Source: Cyanobacteria bacterium UBA5018 (GTDB taxonomy: Bacteria; Cyanobacteriota; Cyanobacteriia; PCC-6307; Cyanobiaceae). Taken from it: a stretch of 31,837 nucleotides of DNA. A model generated the notes under the pieces. That model saw only the letters and a program-made list of their open reading frames with translations. It had not been told where the DNA came from and made no database searches. Positions 22,460-30,066 of this stretch are shown in pieces (the stretch's first letter is position 1; each line of letters opens with the position of its first letter). Made by a program: the position numbers and the translations under genes. The DNA lies in assembly GCA_002396505.1 (NCBI GenBank), contig DGYA01000061.1:25558-57394 (forward strand). The letters are read 5' to 3'.

Positions 22460-22963
22460 TCATCGCCGCCAGCGTCGGCTCCAGCGCCAGCCGCCGCAGC
22501 CCGCCATCAGCGTCAAGCCCGCCAGGGCCAGGGGCTGGGCCCCAGCCAGCAGGCCTTGGAGCGAGAAACCGCCCGGAAACCAGCCCTGCTGGGTGCGACT
22601 CACCTGGGCGGCGCCCCGGGCCGGCAGTTCCAGGTAGTCGCGGTGGCCAGGGCCTCGGTCCACCTGCAATTCCCAATCACTGCCCGCCGCACCGGGCAAC
22701 TGGAAGCGGAGTTGGCCCCTGGCATCGGTGTAACCAATCTCGATCCCCGTACCGCCGCTGGGGGGTACCAGGCGCACAGCGGCGTTGCTGGCCGGTTCAC
22801 CGTTGCCGAAGCGGCTTTCCAGCCGCAGGGTATTGGTGAGGCCACTCAGCCGCTCCAGGCTGCTTTCGATGGCGTGGGCCCTGGCCGCTGACTGACCGCT
22901 GGCCAGGGCCAGGGCCGCGCCCAGGGCGGTGGTGCGCAGGGCGAGGCCAAAAGCTCTGTTCAC
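22460..22963 (-). CDS. Exported hypothetical protein with beta-rich domain and C-terminal anchor
   Basis: From GTG 22963 the N-terminus reads VNRAFGLALRTTALGAALALASGQSAARAHA, a clean signal peptide. The open frame extends to ATG 23032, but the extra residues are encoded partly by an 18-bp repeat and would place 23 residues before the signal, so I prefer 22963. The mature part resembles a carboxypeptidase-regulatory or Ig-like fold: LRLESRFGNGEPASNAAVRLV, IGYTDARGQLRFQLP, RGPGHRDYLELP. It ends in a hydrophobic helix followed by an Arg-rich tail (WRWSRRWRR), typical of a C-terminal membrane anchor facing the periplasm. I cannot assign a function; similar domains occur in metal-transport accessory proteins, which is only a suggestion. 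Confidence 0.68.
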   Translation of the reverse strand: MNRAFGLALRTTALGAALALASGQSAARAHAIESSLERLSGLTNTLRLESRFGNGEPASNAAVRLVPPSGGTGIEIGYTDARGQLRFQLPGAAGSDWELQVDRGPGHRDYLELPARGAAQVSRTQQGWFPGGFSLQGLLAGAQPLALAGLTLMAGCGGWRWSRRWRR

Positions 22964-22998
22964 GGCAAATAACTGTGCATAGGAGTAAGCGCTCACAT

Positions 22999-23052
22999 GT
23001 GAACGAGGGTTCACTAGTGAAAGAGGGTTCACGGGGAACAGGCGGTTCAGCC
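22999..23052. repeat. Three 18-bp units between two minus-strand genes
   Basis: Units of the form GTGAACGAGGGTTCACTA at 22999-23016 and 23017-23034, with a diverged one at 23035-23052. The array spans the stop codon of the 105-aa gene (23047-23049) and the upstream start option of the exported protein (23032). Each unit contains an inverted repeat GTGAAC...GTTCAC. Confidence 0.82.
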
Positions 23053-23364
23053 GGCTTTCCAGCGGCTGTCGGAACCCTTGCCGGCCTGCACCATGCGCAG
23101 CATCGAGTTCACCATCATCGACAGGGCGTCATTGCCGCCGCCGCGGGCCTGCAGCTCGGCGGCGATCACCCGAGCGGCAGCTGATTGATAGAGGTCACTG
23201 GAGCGACTCTGAACCGTGGAGGAGGGAGGGGCGGCAACTCTGTTGGTCGGAAGTGAAGCGAAGAGATCCAAGGCCGACGCCTGTACTCGGGGCTGATGTC
23301 GATCCTTGCAGATAAATCCGCCCACTGCGGCCAGGCTTGATGTGATTGGCAAAGTTTTGGACAA
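23047..23364 (-). CDS. Hypothetical protein, 105 aa
   Basis: The N-terminal half is Ser/Pro-rich and probably disordered. The C-terminal half is likely helical: SSDLYQSAAARVIAAELQARGGGNDALSMMVNSMLRMVQAGKG. No membrane segment is clear. I do not recognise a family. It sits 130 nt downstream of fthC on the same strand. Codon use resembles its neighbours, so the C-terminal half at least is likely real; the start is uncertain. Confidence 0.6.
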   Translation of the reverse strand: MSKTLPITSSLAAVGGFICKDRHQPRVQASALDLFASLPTNRVAAPPSSTVQSRSSDLYQSAAARVIAAELQARGGGNDALSMMVNSMLRMVQAGKGSDSRWKAG

Positions 23365-23494
23365 TTCTTCTGGGTGCTGTGCAGCTGCCTTGCCGCTGCC
23401 TAGTGGTCGCTTGTGCTGCGCCAGGGAGCCAGGCCCCGGGCCCGCAGGCAGCTAGTCCCTGGTGGGGCAGCAGCAACCAGCTTTGGTTGGGCAG

Positions 23495-24157
23495 CTAAAG
23501 CCAATGCAGGCCGTTTTCGTCGATCCAGCCATCTAGGGGCACATCCCAGTGGTCTTGGGGCAGGGCCGCCGCTAGACAGGCGGCGGGCAGTACCCCCAAG
23601 GCCGGTACCGCCCGCCAACCGGGCTGGGCCCGCAGCCGATCAAACCAGCCACCGCCGTAGCCCAGGCGCAGGCCCCGGCTATCCAGGGCCAGACAGGGCA
23701 ACAGCAGGGCGGCCATGGCGCTGGCCGGCAGTGGCGGGCAGACCAACGGGGCGGCGATGCCGCAGTGATCGGCCGCCAGCGGATCGCCGGGCCGCCAGGG
23801 CCGATAGCGCAGGCCCAACTGGGGATCTTCTGCTGTGCTGGCGATGGCGGGCAGGGCCAGGCTCCATGGAGTTGTGGGCAAGTTTTGCTGGAGACAGCCG
23901 CGCAGGTCTGCTTCTCCGGCCAGGGGCCAATAGAGGCCCAGGCTGTTTCCCCGCCCGCCGCAGGGGGAATTGGGCCCAGGAGCCGCCAGCCTCAGCCAGT
24001 CCGTTTTCAGCCAATCCGTTTTCAGCCAATGCGTGAGTTCCCGGGCCGCCACCGCCTGGATGGCCGCTTCTCTGGCGGGCAGGGCTGCTGCCCGCAGGCG
24101 CCGAAACCGGCTGCGCAGCTCTGGCTTGGTGAGCTCCCCCATCGCCCCTGGCCCCAT
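23495..24157 (-). CDS. 5-formyltetrahydrofolate cyclo-ligase
   Basis: Converts 5-formyl-THF with ATP to 5,10-methenyl-THF, returning this storage folate to the active pool. 220 residues; ATG 24157 or 24142 (MGELTKPELRSRFRRLRAA) are possible starts. Family motifs: KPELRSRFRRLRA at the N-terminus, LGLYWPLAGEADLR, and the nucleotide-binding LRLGYGGGWFDRL. The C-terminal DVPLDG with WIDENG is typical of the cyanobacterial form. An internal HWLKTDWLKTDWLRL stretch comes from a 15-bp tandem repeat. It is 11 nt downstream of ruvC and in the same direction. Confidence 0.92.
   Translation of the reverse strand: MGPGAMGELTKPELRSRFRRLRAAALPAREAAIQAVAARELTHWLKTDWLKTDWLRLAAPGPNSPCGGRGNSLGLYWPLAGEADLRGCLQQNLPTTPWSLALPAIASTAEDPQLGLRYRPWRPGDPLAADHCGIAAPLVCPPLPASAMAALLLPCLALDSRGLRLGYGGGWFDRLRAQPGWRAVPALGVLPAACLAAALPQDHWDVPLDGWIDENGLHWL
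23997..24041. repeat. Three 15-bp units inside the 5-formyl-THF cyclo-ligase gene
   Basis: CAGTCCGTTTTCAGC (23997-24011), a one-base variant (24012-24026) and a decayed unit (24027-24041). Together they encode a duplicated Leu-Lys-Thr-Asp-Trp pentapeptide. Confidence 0.85.
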
Positions 24158-24168
24158 GGCTGGTGATA

Positions 24169-24660
24169 TCAGCGTTGAAACCAGCCGGTGAGCGCTGTCG
24201 CCAGGGCGTCGGCGGCGTCATCAGGGCGCGGTGGTCGCTCCAACTCCAGCTCCCGCATCACCGCCTCCAGCACCTCCTCCTTGCTGGCATGGCCGGAGCC
24301 GGTTAGCGCCAATTTGATCTGCATCGGTGGGAATTCCGTCGTTGGTACCCGCAGGCGAGCCAGGGTCATCATCACCACGCCCCGGGCCTGGACCACGGAG
24401 ATGGTGGTGCTCGATCGATAGAAGAAAAATTTTTCCACCACGGCCATCTGGGGCCGCCAGGTGCGCACCAGCTGGCGCAGGTCGCGGGCGATCTCCACCA
24501 TCCGCTCCCCCTCGCTGCGACCCGGGTCGGTGCGCATGATGCCGCAGTCGAGAAATTGCACCCGGCCGCTGGCACCGCTGCCCCAGCCGATCGGTTCAGC
24601 CACCTCGATCAGCCCGTAGCCCACCCGGGCCAGTCCGGGATCAATGCCGAGGATGCGCAC
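24169..24660 (-). CDS. ruvC: Crossover junction endodeoxyribonuclease RuvC
   Basis: Resolves Holliday junctions with RuvAB during recombination and repair. 163 residues, full length. The first catalytic Asp is Asp7 in LGIDPGLARVGYG; a Glu follows in VVEKFFFYRSSTT, and the last acidic pair is in RPDDAADALATAL. The segment GSGHASKEEVLEAV is also conserved. It lies between chlI (24-nt gap) and the folate gene (11-nt gap), so it is probably co-transcribed with both. Confidence 0.97.
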   Translation of the reverse strand: MRILGIDPGLARVGYGLIEVAEPIGWGSGASGRVQFLDCGIMRTDPGRSEGERMVEIARDLRQLVRTWRPQMAVVEKFFFYRSSTTISVVQARGVVMMTLARLRVPTTEFPPMQIKLALTGSGHASKEEVLEAVMRELELERPPRPDDAADALATALTGWFQR

Positions 24661-24684
24661 CCTTTGTTTTTGCTGTTGCCGCGC

Positions 24685-25773
24685 TCAGGCTGCCAGGGCC
24701 AGCTCAAAGGCGCGGCGATCGGAGGGTTCGCCCCGCTCAAACACCTTGCAGAAGGTCTTCACCACCCGATCGCCGGAATCGATCGTCTCCAGTGGATCCT
24801 TGCGCAGTCGGTGGCGCAGGCAGCAGGCCACCACCCGAGCCACATCGTCTTCGCTCACCTCGGTGCGGCCCTCAAAGGCGGCCAGGGCACGGGCGGCGCG
24901 GTTGGTGACGATGTCGCCCCTGAGGCCATCCACATCCAGCTCGCCGCAAATGCCGGAGATGCGCAGCCTCAGGTCGTTGTCGATCTGCACCTGGCCGAGG
25001 CGGTTTTGGGCTTCCACCACCCTCGCCTGCAGGGCATCTTGTTGGCTCTGAATGGCGGTATTGAAGCCATCGGGGTCGTTGTCGAAGGCGGTGCGCTGAT
25101 CCACCACCTGCACCCGCAGTTCCGGATCGCGCACCGTGCGCACCTCAACGCTCATGCCAAAGCGATCGAGCAGCTGGGGCCGTAGCTCCCCCTCCTCCGG
25201 GTTGCCCGAACCGATCAGCACGAAGCGGGCCGGGTGACGCACCGACACCCCCTCCCGTTCCACCGTGTTCCAGCCGGAAGCGGCTGAATCCAGCAGCACG
25301 TCCACCAGGTGGTCGTCGAGCAGGTTCACCTCGTCTACGTAGAGCAGGCCGCGGTTGGCCTTGGCCAGCAGGCCCGGTTCAAAGGCCCGCACCCCCTCAC
25401 TGAGGGCTTTTTCGATGTCGATGGTGCCGCAGAGGCGATCTTCCGTGGCCCCCAGGGGCAGGTCCACCATCGGCACCTGGCGCGGCTCCACAGGCAGGGT
25501 TTCGCCTTGATCGGCCCGCTGACGCACCTCGGTGCTCTGCAGATCCGGATCGCTGGGGGAGCTGTTGTAGGGATCGCCAGCCACCACCTCGATTTCGGGA
25601 AGCAGGTCGGCTAGAGCCCGAATCGTGGTGGATTTGCCAGTGCCCCGATCGCCCATGATCATCACGCCGCCGATGCGGGGATCGATCACATTGAGCAGCA
25701 GCGCCAGCTTCATCTCCTCCTGCCCCACGATCGCGGTGAAGGGATAGACCCTGCGCTTGCGGGCTTGCGTCAC
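24685..25773 (-). CDS. chlI: Magnesium chelatase ATPase subunit I
   Basis: AAA+ motor of the Mg-chelatase that inserts Mg2+ into protoporphyrin IX, committing it to chlorophyll. 362 residues. Walker A is GDRGTGKST (41-49), Walker B is GLLYVDEVNLL (142-152), and the DLPLGATEDRLCGTIDIEKAL block (ChlI-specific) sits in between. Sensor residues are in VLIGSGNPEEGELRPQLLDRFG. It needs ChlD and ChlH, which are not in this window. Its start overlaps the stop of the DUF3370 gene by 4 nt. Confidence 0.98.
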   Translation of the reverse strand: MTQARKRRVYPFTAIVGQEEMKLALLLNVIDPRIGGVMIMGDRGTGKSTTIRALADLLPEIEVVAGDPYNSSPSDPDLQSTEVRQRADQGETLPVEPRQVPMVDLPLGATEDRLCGTIDIEKALSEGVRAFEPGLLAKANRGLLYVDEVNLLDDHLVDVLLDSAASGWNTVEREGVSVRHPARFVLIGSGNPEEGELRPQLLDRFGMSVEVRTVRDPELRVQVVDQRTAFDNDPDGFNTAIQSQQDALQARVVEAQNRLGQVQIDNDLRLRISGICGELDVDGLRGDIVTNRAARALAAFEGRTEVSEDDVARVVACCLRHRLRKDPLETIDSGDRVVKTFCKVFERGEPSDRRAFELALAA

Positions 25774-27212
25774 GGAGCGGTGGTTGGACTTTGCTCGGAT
25801 TGTTTCACAGGCAGCAGGCTGAGCACCTGGGGTGGGGTGGCATCGGCCGGATAGATCAGCCTCACCCGCAGCTCGCGGCTGTGGCCGGGGGGCAGGCTGA
25901 TCAACCCCAGCCTTGGGCCCTGTTGGCCGGCCCTGAGCACCAGGTGGAAAGCTTGCCTGCCGCTGGCCTTGCTGCCCTCGCCATCGAGACCGCTCACCTC
26001 CACCGTGCCCCGGAACATCACCGCCTTGGCCGGCTGGTTGTAGAAGCGCAAGCCGCCCTGGTTCAGGTCGCCCTTGATGGGCGATTCCAAAGCCAGCTGC
26101 AGCTGCTCAGGGCGCTGGCTGCTGTTGCGCAGGGGCAGGGTGATCTCGTATTCCACCCCGTAATTGCCATGGGCCGCCCAGGCGGTGCCCGGGTAGAAAC
26201 GGCGCAGTTCGGCGCTCTGGCTCTGGCCGGTGCCCAACCTGCCCCGCTCCAGGGAGGCGATCGGCCAGGAGATCGGAGCGCGGCTGGTGCTCAGCCAGCG
26301 CTGGCCTGGATCGGTGATTCGCCCCCGCCAGCGACTGCCCAGCTGCACGCCGCTGACCCGCGAGTATATGATCGAACCGCTGGCGCCCCTGGCCGTGGGC
26401 AGATGTTCCTTGGGGCTGAGGGGTCCCTGGAGCAGCGTCGCCCAGTACTCGGCCGTCGGCGGTTGATCGCCCTCGCCAAAGCCGGCCAGCAGGGCCAGGT
26501 CCACCGGAGCGTCGCTCTGGAGCCGCAGCTGCAGGTTGCGGCCATTGAGCAGCGGATCCAGGCCCCGCACCGGCAGCGGCAGCACCATAAGAGTGGTTGG
26601 TACCGCTGGTGTCAGAGTCCAGCTGTCAGGGAACAGGCCCCTGGGCCCACGGCTCAGCAGTTCGGTGGCAACGCGGCTGCCAGGCCCGGAATAAGCAGGT
26701 TCGATGCCCTGGGCCAGTAGCGCCGGCAGCGGCAGAAACGGGGCGCTGGGCTGGCTGGGATCCAGCGATTGGGACAGGGCGGTCGCCCCATCCACCAGCC
26801 GCAGGGTGCTACTGCCTTTGCCGCGGGGTTGGGCCAATACCGCCAGCCACATGGTGGAGCTGGAGCTGGCGGGGGTGCCGGCGTAGACGTGGTGGCTGAA
26901 TAGGTCGAAGCGACCATTCAGGGGTAGATCCAGGTGGGCGGCGGGTACGCCTAGGCCACTGCCGTCAAAGGTGGAAAGCAGGATCCCGGGCCCGCTAATC
27001 AGCTCGGGATTGTTGTCGTTCACCATCAGCACCCCGTCGAGCCCACCAGGTAGGGGCGCCACCTGCTGGGACCGCAGTTGCGTGCTGGCAGTTGCTTTGA
27101 TTGCGGGCGTCTGACCTCGGGCCGCAGGCAGAGTGGCCAGGGCCCATGGCAAGGCGGCCAGGGCCGCCAGTGCAGCAGGGCGAAGCTGGTAGCGGTGGCT
27201 CATCATCATCAT
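25770..27212 (-). CDS. DUF3370 domain protein, exported
   Basis: 480 residues starting with four Met codons in a row (ATG repeated), so the exact start is ambiguous by a few residues. A signal peptide is visible (LAALAALPWALATLPAARGQ). The body has the cyanobacterial DUF3370 pattern: QQVAPLPGGLDGVLMVNDNNPELISGPGILLSTF, AHLDLPLNGRFDLFSHHVYAG, and a long beta-rich middle and C-terminus ending in a LISLPPGHSRELRVRLIYPAD segment. Members are predicted to be periplasmic or surface proteins of unknown role. It overlaps chlI by 4 nt, which puts it in the chlI-ruvC transcription unit. An 18-bp repeat array lies just upstream. Confidence 0.9.
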   Translation of the reverse strand: MMMMSHRYQLRPAALAALAALPWALATLPAARGQTPAIKATASTQLRSQQVAPLPGGLDGVLMVNDNNPELISGPGILLSTFDGSGLGVPAAHLDLPLNGRFDLFSHHVYAGTPASSSSTMWLAVLAQPRGKGSSTLRLVDGATALSQSLDPSQPSAPFLPLPALLAQGIEPAYSGPGSRVATELLSRGPRGLFPDSWTLTPAVPTTLMVLPLPVRGLDPLLNGRNLQLRLQSDAPVDLALLAGFGEGDQPPTAEYWATLLQGPLSPKEHLPTARGASGSIIYSRVSGVQLGSRWRGRITDPGQRWLSTSRAPISWPIASLERGRLGTGQSQSAELRRFYPGTAWAAHGNYGVEYEITLPLRNSSQRPEQLQLALESPIKGDLNQGGLRFYNQPAKAVMFRGTVEVSGLDGEGSKASGRQAFHLVLRAGQQGPRLGLISLPPGHSRELRVRLIYPADATPPQVLSLLPVKQSEQSPTTAP

Positions 27213-27235
27213 CGGCGGCAGCTAGATATGGGTTT

Positions 27236-27397
27236 AAAGGCAGTCATCGGCTGAGAGGCAGTCATAAGCTCAAATACATAAATAAGCTCAAATACATAAA
27301 TAAGCTCAAATACATAAATAAGCTCAAAGACATAAATAAGCTCAAAGACATTCAGCAGCTCAAGGAAATTCAGAGGCTTAAAGACAGTTGGGCACCC
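27236..27397. repeat. Nine 18-bp tandem units upstream of the DUF3370 gene
   Basis: Consensus AAATACATAAATAAGCTC. Three central units (27272-27325) are identical; the next differs by one base, and units at both ends are progressively decayed. The array starts 24 nt upstream of the DUF3370 start. No spacers. On the plus strand it reads as a KLKYIN-type hexapeptide repeat in one frame, but I do not think it is translated. Confidence 0.9.
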
Positions 27398-27559
27398 CGA
27401 AAAGCTTTCTCTGATCTGCCGCAGTTGGTCAGTCAGATCTGTGGCAGCAAGGGATCTCGATCTGAGGCACGAGGCGGAACGGGCATTTTCGATGTGCCCA
27501 GTGGTTGCAGGACAGGGAGATCGGCAGCGGTTGTGGCTGCTGGCTGGCTGGCCGGCTGT
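27398..27559. other. Remainder of the spacer before the beta-lactamase-fold gene stop
   Basis: I see no gene. TGGCTGG-like short repeats begin near 27535 and continue into the C-terminal codons of the neighbouring gene. No clear terminator. Confidence 0.4.
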
Positions 27560-28648
27560 TTAGGTGGCTGGTTTGTTGGCTGGTTGGATAAGTTTTGGTG
27601 CCATCGCTGCCGCCATGGCTCTGATTAGGTTTGCTGAGCGGGGATCGTTGAAGGGGCCTTTCACCATGAAGGCCGCCACGGCTCGATGGCCATTGGGCAA
27701 CTCAATCAAGGCGGCATCGGCATAGGCGATACCGATATCGCCAGTCTTGTTATAAACGCGGACCCCGCGCTCCTGCAGGTCGCTGTCCGGATCAGCGCTG
27801 TTCTGTTTGCCCAGCCCTTGCAACAGGCCCAGGGGGATCAAGGTATTGGTGTGGGATTGGGACATGATCTCGCGAAACAGATCCCTGCTTCTGGGGCTGA
27901 GGGCCTGGCCGATGTCCACCAGGGCGATGCTGCGGGCCAGGTCGCGGGAGCTGCTGGTATTGGTGCCTTTTAAATCCGGTAGCCAGGTATTCACCGCGGT
28001 GGCGTTCAACCCCATGGTTTGAAAGCGGGCATTAAGCAACTCCTTGCCGCCGAGTCGCTTGATCAACAGATTGGTGGCGCTGTTATCGCTCACCCGGATC
28101 ATCTCGGTGGCGGTTTCGTAGACGGGAAAGCTGGTACCAAGGGGTTTGCTGGCCATCCAGCCGGCACCGCCGGCCTGCACCTCCGCGGTAAGTGGCAGCG
28201 ATTCGTTCCAGCGCAATTTGCTGGCATCGAGATCCTGCAAAGCGGCCAGCAGGATCGGGTTCTTGATTGAACTGGCGGCTGGCATGGCCAGGTCGGCTTG
28301 CAGGGCGGCGTAGCGACCGTCATCGAGCACCAGCAGGAAGGCGGAGGCCTGGAACTCGCTTTGGCCGGCGGCCAGTTGGGCCCAGCGCTTGCTTAGGTCT
28401 GTGAGTTCGCGCCGCGGCTCGAAGCTGCCCTGGGGGGTATGGGCCTGGCTATCCAGGGGTCCCGGCCCAGGGGGCTTGCTGGCGGGCGTACCCGGAGCGG
28501 CGCCGCTGGCCAATTGGGGCGCCAGCAATTTCAAGCTGGTGCCGGCGAGCACCCCGAGGCCAATGCCCAGCACGATCAAGCGCAGCAGCAGGGAGAGGGG
28601 CTGCATCCAGCCAGGCCGTTTAGGGCGGGACGGGCGACTGGCCGTCAC
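27560..28648 (-). CDS. Membrane-anchored serine hydrolase, class A beta-lactamase fold
   Basis: 362 residues. An N-terminal membrane segment (LSLLLRLIVLGIGLGVLAGTSLKLL, about 18-42) and a Pro/Gly linker precede the catalytic domain, which should lie in the periplasm. Active-site motifs are SSIK with nucleophile Ser126 and Lys129, SDN (187-189) and KTG (302-304). In true class A beta-lactamases an ExxLN omega-loop supplies the deacylating Glu. Here the corresponding region reads WLPDLKGTNTSS, with no obvious Glu, so efficient beta-lactamase activity is doubtful. A penicillin-binding or peptidoglycan-related role is more likely (inference). It follows trmJ by 27 nt on the same strand. Confidence 0.88.
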   Translation of the reverse strand: MTASRPSRPKRPGWMQPLSLLLRLIVLGIGLGVLAGTSLKLLAPQLASGAAPGTPASKPPGPGPLDSQAHTPQGSFEPRRELTDLSKRWAQLAAGQSEFQASAFLLVLDDGRYAALQADLAMPAASSIKNPILLAALQDLDASKLRWNESLPLTAEVQAGGAGWMASKPLGTSFPVYETATEMIRVSDNSATNLLIKRLGGKELLNARFQTMGLNATAVNTWLPDLKGTNTSSSRDLARSIALVDIGQALSPRSRDLFREIMSQSHTNTLIPLGLLQGLGKQNSADPDSDLQERGVRVYNKTGDIGIAYADAALIELPNGHRAVAAFMVKGPFNDPRSANLIRAMAAAMAPKLIQPANKPAT

Positions 28649-28675
28649 GATTGATCTGCATGGAGCGCCATGAAG

Positions 28676-29530
28676 CTAGGGGGTGCGGCGCCGGCTGGCC
28701 CAGCGCAACTGGCTGACCATGCCGCGCAACAGGGCAACTTCTGTTTCGCCAACTTGGCTGCGCTGAAGCAGGCCCCTCAGCTTGGCCATACGGGCACGGG
28801 CCGTGTGGGGATAGAGAAAGCCCACCTCCAGCAACAGGTCTTCCGCGGCGGTGAGCAGGGCCTCCAATCGATCGCGGCGGACCGGTTCCACTGGCATGGC
28901 AGCTGTGGGCAACCGGATTGGCGAGTCAGCCGAGGCTATTGCCATCACCCGCAGTCTTTGCAGCACAACGGCGGCCGCCTGGGCCAGGTTCAAGGAGCTG
29001 TAGGCGGCACCGGTGTCGATGCTGAGCAGCTGGCCGGCCAGCAGTAATTCGTCGTAGCTGAGGCCCCGATCCTCCCGACCAAAAACCACCGCGCCACCGG
29101 TTGCCCCGCAAGGGCCGCTGGCCCCGTTGCTGCTAGCCCAGATAGGGCTGATGGACCCGTTAGTGCCGCTAGCCCCGCCGCTGCTGGCGTTAGCCCCCTG
29201 CCACAGCCAGCCCAAGGCCGTATCGGGATCCAAGGGCGCCAGCGGTTCCCCCTCTCCCCGGCCGCTGGTGGCCACGATGTGACGGCAATCAGCCAGGGCC
29301 TCGGCCAGGTTGGCGAACAGCTGGGCCCCCTCCAGCACCGCCCGGCCGTGCACCGCCATTTGCAGGGCCTCTTCGCCGAGATGGTCGCAGCGCGGCGCCA
29401 CCAGCCTCAACTGCAGCTGCAGCGGTCCGCCGCTGAAATTGGCGCAGGCCCGGGCCACACCGCCCACGTTGCGAGGCCCGGCGGGCTCCACCAGCACCAC
29501 GGCGATGCTGGCGTTCAAGGGGGCGTTCAC
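28676..29530 (-). CDS. trmJ: tRNA/rRNA 2'-O-methyltransferase, SpoU/TrmJ family
   Basis: Methylates ribose 2'-OH of tRNA (position 32 in TrmJ), with the SPOUT trefoil-knot fold. 284 residues. Motif 1 is VLVEPAGPRNVGGVARACANF (11-32, includes the catalytic Asn/Arg), motif 2 is VVFGREDRGLSYDEL and motif 3 is AYSSLNLAQAAAVVL. Residues 112-146 between motifs 1 and 2 form a Gly/Ser/Ala/Asn-rich insert that the family normally lacks; it is probably a repeat-derived surface loop. The start overlaps the stop of the cytochrome gene by 4 nt. TrmJ versus another SpoU specificity is inferred from length and motifs. Confidence 0.88.
   Translation of the reverse strand: MNAPLNASIAVVLVEPAGPRNVGGVARACANFSGGPLQLQLRLVAPRCDHLGEEALQMAVHGRAVLEGAQLFANLAEALADCRHIVATSGRGEGEPLAPLDPDTALGWLWQGANASSGGASGTNGSISPIWASSNGASGPCGATGGAVVFGREDRGLSYDELLLAGQLLSIDTGAAYSSLNLAQAAAVVLQRLRVMAIASADSPIRLPTAAMPVEPVRRDRLEALLTAAEDLLLEVGFLYPHTARARMAKLRGLLQRSQVGETEVALLRGMVSQLRWASRRRTP
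29093..29197. repeat. Low-complexity insert with roughly 18-bp periodicity inside trmJ
   Basis: The region encodes a Gly/Ala/Ser/Asn/Pro-rich stretch that can be aligned as hexapeptides beginning Gly-Ala or Gly-Gly. The periodicity is weak, so this call is less certain than the other arrays. Confidence 0.5.
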
Positions 29531-29991
29531 ACCAGAGAGTTAAGGAAGCTGAGCAGGTCTGCCATCGCCTGGGGTTCTGGCTGGAAGCGGGGCATGGGAG
29601 GTGTACGGCCGCTCACCACCTGCTGAATCAACTGGCGTTGACTCTTGCGTTTGTTGACCCCGTGGAGATCGGGCCCTACCAACCCCTGGGCGGCGATGCC
29701 GTGGCAACCGGCGCAGTTGAGCAGAAACAGCTGGCTGCCCCGCTCAGCTGAGCCCTGCAGTGCCAGGGTCTGGCGGCTGTATGGATCGGAACGGGCACCG
29801 CCGATGGTCCAGAGCACCAGCAGGATGCAGGCGATGGTGGCCACCACCACCAGGGTTTTGATCAAACCTGGACGCTTTGGGCTTTGCAGCCCCGCAACAT
29901 CTCTGTTGTCAGCAGGGAGGCTGTCAGCAGAGATGCTGTCAGGGACAAGGACATCCGGGGAGGTGGGCACTGGGGCTTGGGGGGCGATCAC
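29527..29991 (-). CDS. cytM: Membrane-anchored c-type cytochrome, probably cytochrome cM
   Basis: 154 residues. A long cytoplasmic N-terminus (1-43), one membrane helix (LVVVATIACILLVLWTIGG, about 47-65), then a small haem domain with CAGCH (Cys93, Cys96, His97) and the likely axial Met133 in PPMPRF. LVGPDLHGVNKRKSQRQLIQQVVSG is typical of a short class I cytochrome c. Single-haem, N-terminally anchored cytochromes next to petG fit cytochrome cM, whose role in cyanobacteria (control of photosynthetic versus respiratory flow, or cofactor stress) is not settled. It diverges from petG with 75 bp between start codons. The N-terminus contains a 15-bp repeat-derived stretch. Confidence 0.85.
   Translation of the reverse strand: MIAPQAPVPTSPDVLVPDSISADSLPADNRDVAGLQSPKRPGLIKTLVVVATIACILLVLWTIGGARSDPYSRQTLALQGSAERGSQLFLLNCAGCHGIAAQGLVGPDLHGVNKRKSQRQLIQQVVSGRTPPMPRFQPEPQAMADLLSFLNSLV
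29905..29949. repeat. Three 15-bp units in the 5' part of the cytochrome gene
   Basis: Units of the form GCTGTCAGCAGAGAT at 29905, 29920 and 29935, the last diverged. They encode a repeated Ile/Leu-Ser/Pro-Ala-Asp-Ser/Asn pentapeptide in the cytoplasmic tail. Confidence 0.82.
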
Positions 29992-30066
29992 AAAAGGTGT
30001 GCTGGGCTCGCGAGCAGGGCAAGGGGCGTGAAAGAATTGTGCCGCGCCCGTCGTCCCAGTAATTCC

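Noticed and set aside
25791..26720. 309-codon plus-strand open frame opposite the DUF3370 gene
   Set aside because: Low-complexity composition and full overlap with a signal-peptide-bearing conserved protein on the other strand.
27101..27628. Plus-strand open frame encoding a KLKYIN-type hexapeptide repeat
   Set aside because: It overlaps the start of the DUF3370 gene and the end of the beta-lactamase-fold gene. The repeat is open only because the unit is 18 bp without a stop. No ribosome binding site or conserved domain.
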